Below, one piece after another: positions 31,411-37,335 of a stretch of DNA of 64,000 nucleotides (positions are counted from its first letter, which is position 1; every line of letters starts with the position of its first letter). Position numbers and translations under genes: made by a program. The DNA is from Collinsella aerofaciens. Lineage in GTDB: Bacteria > Actinomycetota > Coriobacteriia > Coriobacteriales > Coriobacteriaceae. Below the pieces are notes generated by a model. It was not told the DNA's origin and ran no database searches. It saw only the letters and a list, made by a program, of their open reading frames with translations. The stretch is from NCBI RefSeq assembly GCF_902364945.1, contig NZ_CABJFS010000002.1, positions 124,001-188,000 on the forward strand, in the 5' to 3' direction.

Positions 31411-32046
31411 ATGACTGCACGCCTCATCGTTATGGATATCGACTCCACGCTCATCAACCAGGAGGTCATCGACCTGTTGGGCGAGGAGGCAGGCGTGGGC
31501 GAGCAAGTTGCGCGGATCACCGAACGCGCCATGCGCGGCGAGCTGGACTTTAAGCAAGCGCTCGAGGAGCGCGTGGGGCTGCTCGCCGGCCTGGACGAGA
31601 GTGTGTTCGAGCGCACCTTTGAACGCGTGACATTTACCCCCGGCGCGCTGGAGCTTGTGCGTTCGGCACACAGCAAGGGCTGGAAGGTCGGCGTGGTAAG
31701 CGGCGGCTTCCACGAGATCGCTGACAAGATCGTAGCCGCCGCGGGTATCGATTTTTGCCTGGCCAACCGCCTGGAAGTCGTGGACGGCAAGCTCACCGGT
31801 AAGTTGGCTGCCGGCATTGTGACCAAGGAGTCCAAGCTCATCCAGCTGCTGGACTGGGCAGTTGAGTGCGGCGTCGATATGGCCCATACCGTCGCGATCG
31901 GCGACGGCGCCAACGACATCCCCATGATTCAGGCCGCGGGCACGGGCATCGCGTTTTGCGCCAAGCCCAAGACGCGCGAAGCTGCCCCGTTTGCCATCGA
32001 CGAGCGCAACCTGATGCTCGCCATGGACATCATCCTGCGTGACTAA
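31411..32046 (+). CDS. serB: Phosphoserine phosphatase SerB
   Basis: A 211-residue HAD-superfamily enzyme making serine from phosphoserine. Motif I 'MDIDSTLINQE' (DxDxT), motif II 'GVVSGGFHEIADK' and motifs III/IV 'VAIGDGANDIPM' are intact; the regulatory ACT domain is absent, as in short forms. Start ATG 31411 follows GGAAAGG; the frame open from 31366 adds 15 residues without support. It precedes the larB promoter with no obvious terminator. Confidence 0.92.
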   Translation: MTARLIVMDIDSTLINQEVIDLLGEEAGVGEQVARITERAMRGELDFKQALEERVGLLAGLDESVFERTFERVTFTPGALELVRSAHSKGWKVGVVSGGFHEIADKIVAAAGIDFCLANRLEVVDGKLTGKLAAGIVTKESKLIQLLDWAVECGVDMAHTVAIGDGANDIPMIQAAGTGIAFCAKPKTREAAPFAIDERNLMLAMDIILRD

Positions 32047-32082
32047 TCGATCCGTCTAACAATTGAATCAATCCGTCCTATA

Positions 32083-32137
32083 GTTTCCGAACAATTTTGT
32101 CTTAGTGTTCGGAAACATACCCTTTGAGTGCTAGACT
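32083..32137 (+). promoter_or_regulatory. Promoter with TetR-like operator upstream of larB
   Basis: GTTTCCGAACA (32083-32093) and its exact complement (32106-32116) are separated by 12 nt. A -10-like TAGACT is at 32132-32137, and the right arm covers the expected -35 (32109-32114). The operon encodes its own TetR-type regulator at the end, the likely binder. No second copy was found near larA. Confidence 0.6.
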
Positions 32138-32160
32138 TTGCGCCGTCGAAGGGAACATAT

Positions 32161-32943
32161 ATGGATAAGCGAGATCTAGAGCAGCTGCTGAGCGATGTTG
32201 CCGGCGGATCAGTCACCCCCGCCGACGCCCTTACGCGCATCCAGACGGCTCCGACCGCCGATTTGGGCTTTGCGCAGCTCGATCTTTCGCGCGGGGTGCG
32301 CCAGGGAGCCGGCGAGGTTGTCTACGGTGCGGGTAAAACCGCCAAGCAGATTGCCGCCATTATCGAAGCGCTGCGCGATGCCGGCCAGGAGCGCATCCTG
32401 GTCACGCGTTTGGACGCCAAAAAGGCCGCCCGCACCTCGGAGCTTCTCGGCAACGGCATCGACCTGGGATATGTCCCGGACGCCCAGCTCGCCCTGGTGG
32501 GCGGCAAGCCCTCCCCCACCGGCAACGGGCGCATCGTTGTCGCCTGCGCCGGCACGAGCGACCTGCCCGTCGCCGAAGAGGCGGCACTGACGGCCGAGTT
32601 CTACGGCAACGAAGTCGATCGCCTCTACGACGTAGGTGTCGCCGGCCTGCACCGCCTGCTTGCGCATGCCGAGGAACTTGCCCAGGCGCAGGTGGTCATC
32701 GCCATCGCCGGCATGGAAGGCGCCCTGGCGAGCGTCATCGGCGGCCTGGTAAGTTGCCCGGTCATCGCCGTTCCCACCAGCGTGGGCTACGGCGCGAACT
32801 TTGGCGGCGTGGCCGCGCTGCTCGCCATGCTCAACTCCTGCGCCAGCGGCGTCTCGGTCGTCAATATCGACAACGGCTTTGGTGCCGCCTACCAGGCAAG
32901 TCTTATCAATCATCTGAGCGCCGGCACGCCCTGCGCCCGCTAA
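32161..32943 (+). CDS. larB: Nickel-pincer cofactor biosynthesis protein LarB
   Basis: A 260-residue protein related to the AIR carboxylase PurE. LarB carboxylates the pyridinium ring of NaAD and cleaves the phosphoanhydride, giving the P2CMN precursor of the lactate racemase cofactor. The C-terminal PurE-like core ('VVACAGTSDLPVAEEAALTA', 'AGMEGALASVIGGLVSCPVI') contains the expected catalytic Cys near residue 199, followed by 'AVPTSVGYGANFGG'. ATG 32161 follows GAAGGGA. larC begins 10 bp later, so they form an operon. Confidence 0.95.
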   Translation: MDKRDLEQLLSDVAGGSVTPADALTRIQTAPTADLGFAQLDLSRGVRQGAGEVVYGAGKTAKQIAAIIEALRDAGQERILVTRLDAKKAARTSELLGNGIDLGYVPDAQLALVGGKPSPTGNGRIVVACAGTSDLPVAEEAALTAEFYGNEVDRLYDVGVAGLHRLLAHAEELAQAQVVIAIAGMEGALASVIGGLVSCPVIAVPTSVGYGANFGGVAALLAMLNSCASGVSVVNIDNGFGAAYQASLINHLSAGTPCAR

Positions 32944-32953
32944 GGAGCATCCT

Positions 32954-33946
32954 ATGTCCAACCATCAGCACACGCTTATCATCGACGGCACCTCGGGCAT
33001 CAGCGGCGATATGACCGTTGCGGCCCTGCTCGACCTGGGTGCCAGTGAGGAGCACCTGCGCGAACAGCTCGCCACGCTGCCGGTCGATGGCTTTTCGATC
33101 GCCGTCACGCGCGTAAACAAGCACGGCATCGATGCCTGTGACTTTGACGTTCAGCTTGCAGAGGAACTCGAGAACCACGATCACGATATGGCCTGGCTCT
33201 ACGGTAATGAGGCTGCTGTCGAGCGCGAGCATGAGCATATGCATATGCACGAGCACGAGCACGAGCACGAGCATGAGCACCATCATCACGACCATGTTGA
33301 GCACGACCATGTTGAGCACGACCATGTTGAGCACGACCATGTCGAGCACGACTACTGCCACGAGCACGACCATGGGGAGCACGGTCATGGCCACGAGGGT
33401 CACCATCACGCCCACCACCATCACCACCGTTCTTTGGCGGACGTCACCGCCATTATCGATGGCTCGCAGCTAAGCGATGGCGCCAAGCGTCGCGCCCTCG
33501 CCATCTTTACCGCACTCGCCGCCGCCGAGGCCAAGGCCCACGGCAAAACGCCCGAGACCGTCATGTTCCACGAGGTGGGCGCCGTCGACTCCATCGTCGA
33601 CGTCTGCTCTGTCGCCATCTGCCTCGATGACCTGGGTATTGAGGACATCGTGGTTGAGTCGCTCTCCGAGGGTCACGGCACCATCCGCTGCGCCCACGGC
33701 CTCATGCCCATTCCTGTGCCCGCTGTCGCCAACCTGTGCCAGGCGGGCAATATTGCCCTCACGCCCGCACCGGTCGCCGGTGAGCTCGTGACGCCCACGG
33801 GCGCCGCCATCGTCACCGCGCTGCGCACATCCGAGCATCTTCCGGCCCGCTACTGCATCGAAGCCGTCGGCTACGGCGCCGGCAAGCGTCCCTACGAGGG
33901 CTGCTCCGGTACGCTCCGCTGCCTGCTCGTTCACGCGGACGCATAG
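32954..33946 (+). CDS. larC: LarC nickel-insertion protein, LarC1 domain only, with long His-rich insert
   Basis: A 330-residue protein. Residues 1-90 and 159-330 are LarC1 ('IDGTSGISGDMTVAALLDLG', 'VMFHEVGAVDSIVDVC', 'GELVTPTGAAIVTAL', 'GYGAGKRPYEGCSGTLR'). Between them, residues 92-158 contain 34 histidines and are built on nucleotide repeats. LarC inserts nickel into the pincer cofactor as a CTP-dependent cyclometallase. The C-terminal LarC2 domain needed for CTP use in the Lactiplantibacillus protein (made there by a programmed frameshift) is absent: the next gene, tetR, starts 3 bp after the stop. AAGGAG precedes the start. Confidence 0.9.
   Translation: MSNHQHTLIIDGTSGISGDMTVAALLDLGASEEHLREQLATLPVDGFSIAVTRVNKHGIDACDFDVQLAEELENHDHDMAWLYGNEAAVEREHEHMHMHEHEHEHEHEHHHHDHVEHDHVEHDHVEHDHVEHDYCHEHDHGEHGHGHEGHHHAHHHHHRSLADVTAIIDGSQLSDGAKRRALAIFTALAAAEAKAHGKTPETVMFHEVGAVDSIVDVCSVAICLDDLGIEDIVVESLSEGHGTIRCAHGLMPIPVPAVANLCQAGNIALTPAPVAGELVTPTGAAIVTALRTSEHLPARYCIEAVGYGAGKRPYEGCSGTLRCLLVHADA
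33248..33349 (+). repeat. In-frame tandem repeats inside larC
   Basis: Six-base CACGAG-type units (33248-33280) encode His-Glu repeats. Four 15-bp units (33290-33349, the last with one T to C change) each encode DHVEH. Both periods are multiples of three, so slippage would change His-tract length without breaking the frame. Confidence 0.9.
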
Positions 33947-33948
33947 CC

Positions 33949-34488
33949 ATGGATGCCCGCAAGGCAAAAAGCCGCGCCGCCATCGTTGCGGCGTTCTCCG
34001 AGCTGCTGCGCGAAGAGGACTACGGCAAGATCACCGTCGGCGACATCATCGCTCGCGCCCATGTGGGTCGCGCGACGTTCTACGGCCTCTTCAAGAGCAA
34101 AGATGACCTATTGTCCGAGCTCGTGAGCGACATCTGCACCCACGCCCTCGATGACGATGGCGCACCGCTCGACGACCCACTCGTGCAGGTCGAGCATATT
34201 CTCAACAATCTATGGGAACGTCGCCAGGGCGTCCGAGCGCTGGTAGCCGGCGCCGGATCACGCGTCTTCGCCGACTGCCTCCGCAAGACCATCATGTCGC
34301 GCGCAGCCGAAACCGTCCCCATCGACCCCACAGGCCCCGCCGGCACCATGGACCGCAGTTTCTTACTCCACCACATAGCCTCAAGCTTCGTAGCCACCGT
34401 CCAATGGTGGGCCTGGCACAACTTCCAAGCCAACAAATCCAACGTAGCCAAAGACTACCTCTCAGCCATACAGCCCCTCTTCACCTAA
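33949..34488 (+). CDS. TetR-family regulator of the lar locus (inferred)
   Basis: A 179-residue TetR protein. The helix-turn-helix is at about residues 8-55 ('AAFSELLREEDYGKITVGDI', 'HVGRATFYGLFKSKDDLL') and a C-terminal helical ligand domain of the TetR_C_33-like type follows. Its ATG is 3 bp after the larC stop, so it is translated from the larBC message. An 11-bp inverted repeat lies upstream of larB. Autoregulation of larBC-tetR is the simple inference; the ligand is unknown, perhaps lactate or nickel status. Confidence 0.85.
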   Translation: MDARKAKSRAAIVAAFSELLREEDYGKITVGDIIARAHVGRATFYGLFKSKDDLLSELVSDICTHALDDDGAPLDDPLVQVEHILNNLWERRQGVRALVAGAGSRVFADCLRKTIMSRAAETVPIDPTGPAGTMDRSFLLHHIASSFVATVQWWAWHNFQANKSNVAKDYLSAIQPLFT

Positions 34489-34667
34489 CTTAAAACTCTT
34501 ATCCCAAAGTCCCGCTCCCAACCCAAAGTGTCGCCCCAGCTCAAAGCACGATCCATTTCAAAGTGTCGACAGCAGAGCAACGCCCCTACCAGCAACAAGC
34601 CCCTCCCATCCAAATTCAGATATATATGTTGGCTTGCTTGTTCCAACGCGACCAGGATCCCGCAGCC

Positions 34668-34787
34668 GTCCGCATGGGGCAACTTCCCAGCGCATTCCGC
34701 AGGACGAAAGAACCCCCGCCGCAGTTCAGTGCGCAGCGGGGGTTCTTTCATGTCCGAGGACGCGCTGGGAAGTTGCCCCATGCGGAC
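34668..34787. repeat. Long-arm palindromic element A (conserved core, unique outer arms)
   Basis: Lies in the 323-bp gap between the convergent tetR and MIP-channel genes; the rest of the gap (34489-34667) shows no gene. From outside in: perfect 26-bp arms (34668-34693 and 34762-34787), 12-nt linkers (ATTCCGCAGGAC and ATGTCCGAGGAC), a perfect 14-bp inner stem (34706-34719 and 34736-34749) and a 16-nt loop. The whole folds as one near-continuous hairpin. It probably acts as a bidirectional terminator. The core recurs at 37188-37314, but the outer arms do not. Confidence 0.85.
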
Positions 34788-34811
34788 AGCGGACAACTAT
34801 GTAGCCTCAGA

Positions 34812-35543
34812 CTAGAACATGCCCAAGAAACCATGCACAAACAACGCAGCCACGATGGCACCGACAAACGGAGCGATGCCAGGAACAAGCAGGCCGTACT
34901 TCCAGTTGTTGTCAGCCTTGTTCTTGATCGGCAGCACCTGATAGGCCATGCGAGGACCAAGGTCACGAGCCTGGTTCATGGCGAAGCCGGTGATGCCGCC
35001 CATGCCCATGCCAACAGCCCAAACGATCAGGCCGACGCAGATTGCGAGCATCAGAACGTTCTCGCCGGCGCGGCTAGCGGCAGCAAGGATGGCGCTGATG
35101 AACACGAAGGTGCAGATAGCCTCGCAGAAGAAGTTACGAGCATAGTTCGTGCCCTCGGTGGTGGGGTTGGTCGAGAAGATGTTGCGCTGGGCAATGGGGT
35201 CGACGACGCCCTCGGAAGCCTTGAACTCATCGGCATACATAAACCAAGCGATCACGGCACCCACAAAGCCGCCGAGCATATCGGCAAGCATGAAGGGGAT
35301 GCAGTTGCCCCACGGCACCAGGCCGACGATGCACTGGGCAAGCACCATGGCGGGGTTCATGCACACAGCGCCACCAAAGACAAACAGGCAGACCGAGATG
35401 CCAAAGGACCAGGTGGTGATGGCAAACATATGGCCGGAGCCCTGATACTTGGTGCCCTTGAGCACGGTATCGCAGTGAACGCCCACGCCAAAGACGATCA
35501 TGAGGGCCGTTGCGCCGAATTCGCAGAGGAGTTTGGTAAGCAT
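34812..35543 (-). CDS. MIP-family channel (aquaglyceroporin type), probable lactic acid channel
   Basis: A 243-residue six-helix protein with two half-helix loops. The first signature is the standard NPA ('GGAVCMNPAMVLAQ'); the second reads NQA ('GFAMNQARDLGPR') where NPA is usual. It lies 49 bp downstream of larA on the same strand. In lactobacilli a GlpF paralogue (LarD) in the lar operon conducts lactic acid; the same role is likely here but rests on context. Glycerol or water transport is the alternative. Confidence 0.88.
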   Translation of the reverse strand: MLTKLLCEFGATALMIVFGVGVHCDTVLKGTKYQGSGHMFAITTWSFGISVCLFVFGGAVCMNPAMVLAQCIVGLVPWGNCIPFMLADMLGGFVGAVIAWFMYADEFKASEGVVDPIAQRNIFSTNPTTEGTNYARNFFCEAICTFVFISAILAAASRAGENVLMLAICVGLIVWAVGMGMGGITGFAMNQARDLGPRMAYQVLPIKNKADNNWKYGLLVPGIAPFVGAIVAALFVHGFLGMF

Positions 35544-35592
35544 AAAACCTTATCTTTCTTGTCGGTTATAAACGATTCGTTTAAGCCGCGCA

Positions 35593-36870
35593 CTAGTGCT
35601 GTGCGACAACAACACCCAGGCCATCGGGGATGACGGCGACCTTGGCATCGGCACCCTTCATCTCAAAGGCGAGCTTGAGCGCTTCCTCGATAGTGTTGAC
35701 CGGCGTCATGTGCATATCCTTGAGCATCTGGTGATCGCACAGGTCGGTGACCATGATCACAGGGTGATGCGCCAGGATGCGGGCAAAGATCTGGCTCGTC
35801 CACTGATCGGGCAGGGTCTCGTCCTTAGGACGATCGATGCAGGCACGCTCAAACTCTGCCGGATCGTTGTCGGCGATGTTGTGATAGAAGCCCTCGCCGC
35901 CGTGACCGTCGGCACAACCGGCGACATCGATAATCACGCCACCCTCGGGAAGCGTGGCCTCGGCAGCGCACATGCCCTTCACAGCCTGATAGATGTTCTG
36001 ATCGAGGGGGTAGCCGCCGTTAGTGGTAATGGCGATCTCGCACTCGACGGGCTCAACGCCGGCAAGGCTCTTCACGAACTCGCAGCCAGCCTCGTGCGCC
36101 TTGTGGATGTCGCCGGCAAAGGAGCCAATGACCTCGTGCTTGCCGTTGAGCACCACGTTGAGCACAAAGGCAAGGTGAGCCATCTCGGCGGCGGCAAACA
36201 TGTCCTCGCTCACGTGGTTGTGGCACAGGTTGCCGGCACGCGAGTGGGAATCGTTCACAAACTGACCGTTGTGGTTGTACATGATGGTCTTGTAGCTGGC
36301 GATGCCAGGCAGGACGGACTTGCGGCTACCAGAGAAACCGGCAAAGAAGTGCGGCTCAATAAAGCCCTCGGCAAGCAGCAGATCGCAATCGGCCGCGATC
36401 TTGTTGATGATGCACTCGCCACCAGAAGGCAGGGTGCCGATCTTTTTCATCATGCTGTCGTCAGTCGCGACGTGCATAACGATTTCTTCGTTGGCAACGA
36501 TCTCCTCGCCGTACTTGTTGACGAGCTCCTCGTGCGTCGACGGACGATGCATACCCGTAGCAACCAGAATGCGAACGCGCGCCTCAGGCGCAGCGGAATG
36601 GATGTGATGCAGCAGAATAGGCATCGTCACACGCGAGGGAACGGGACGCGTATGATCGGAGCTAATGATGACAATATCCTTCTTGCCAGCACAAAGCTCC
36701 TCGAGCGAAGGCGAGCCGTAAGGGTTGGCAAGCGACTCCTCCACCAGCTCTTCCTGCGATTTCGTGGTCTTAAACTCGTTTTGATGACCTTCCATCACAC
36801 CCGCGAAGTTCTTATCCTCGAGTTCCAGATGCAACGTCTTGTGGTCAAACGGCAGTTCACATTCAAACAA
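35593..36870 (-). CDS. larA: Nickel-pincer lactate racemase LarA
   Basis: Interconverts L- and D-lactate with a Ni pincer nucleotide. The start is placed at TTG 36870 (425 residues) behind GGAAGAGGG. With that start the key residues fall at the numbering of Lactiplantibacillus LarA: Asp72 and Arg75 ('SDHTRP'), His108 ('ATGMHRP'), His174 ('EPHFF'), cofactor-tethering Lys184 ('GSRKSV') and His200; Tyr293 and Lys297 are one off. LarA homologues can act on other 2-hydroxy acids, but larB and larC nearby support this call. A MIP channel gene follows; no larE is in the window. Confidence 0.92.
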   Translation of the reverse strand: MFECELPFDHKTLHLELEDKNFAGVMEGHQNEFKTTKSQEELVEESLANPYGSPSLEELCAGKKDIVIISSDHTRPVPSRVTMPILLHHIHSAAPEARVRILVATGMHRPSTHEELVNKYGEEIVANEEIVMHVATDDSMMKKIGTLPSGGECIINKIAADCDLLLAEGFIEPHFFAGFSGSRKSVLPGIASYKTIMYNHNGQFVNDSHSRAGNLCHNHVSEDMFAAAEMAHLAFVLNVVLNGKHEVIGSFAGDIHKAHEAGCEFVKSLAGVEPVECEIAITTNGGYPLDQNIYQAVKGMCAAEATLPEGGVIIDVAGCADGHGGEGFYHNIADNDPAEFERACIDRPKDETLPDQWTSQIFARILAHHPVIMVTDLCDHQMLKDMHMTPVNTIEEALKLAFEMKGADAKVAVIPDGLGVVVAQH

Positions 36871-37187
36871 TGACGAGCGCCCTCTTCCTTTCAACTGACA
36901 CACTAGATAAACCGTTGGAAGGATACGCCGCTCACCGAAAAACACCACCGTCTACCGACTCATTAACACAACGTTCATATTTGACCCACAACAAAACGGC
37001 CACGATCCCAAACGGAACCGCGGCCGCTACAGTCGTAAGTCGAGAAGCGCCACATGCATCTCAATCCCGATCGATAAGACGCGAGGCGCGAAGCGCCAAA
37101 CGCGCCGCCGGGACAAACCCCATCCAAAACGCGCAAAGCGCGCCATTATTCCCCCAGCCAGTAATCCACCGAAGACCGGACATCGTA
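36871..37187. other. Intergenic region upstream of larA, no gene seen
   Basis: The 317 bp between the larA start and palindromic element B contain only short shadow frames. No -10/-35 pair stands out, and no copy of the larB operator is present. It should hold the larA promoter. Confidence 0.5.
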
Positions 37188-37314
37188 GGGCCCGCCATCA
37201 GCTTACTTTTAGGCACACTCCGCAGGACGCAAGAAGCCCTCGCCGCACGAAGTGCGCAGCGAGGGCTTCTTGCATGTCCGAGGACGTGCCTAAAAGTAAG
37301 CTGATGGCGGGCCC
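37188..37314. repeat. Long-arm palindromic element B (conserved core, unique outer arms)
   Basis: Same architecture as 34668-34787: perfect 29-bp outer arms (37188-37216 and 37286-37314), 12-nt linkers (ACTCCGCAGGAC and ATGTCCGAGGAC), a perfect 15-bp inner stem (37229-37243 and 37259-37273) and a 15-nt loop. The right linker is identical and the left differs by one base from element A, yet the outer arms are unrelated. It begins 21 bp after the ppc stop and probably terminates ppc. Confidence 0.85.
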
Positions 37315-37335
37315 GGACGACTACAGGGCTATCGA

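Noticed and set aside
33248..33349. Short tandem repeats as a CRISPR-like array
   Set aside because: The units are 6 and 15 bp, directly adjacent without spacers, and translate in frame as His-rich sequence inside larC.
33900..34100. Programmed frameshift joining larC to a LarC2 domain, as in lactobacilli
   Set aside because: All frames after the LarC1 stop were read; the sequence is filled by a complete TetR gene starting 3 bp later and no LarC2-like segment is visible.
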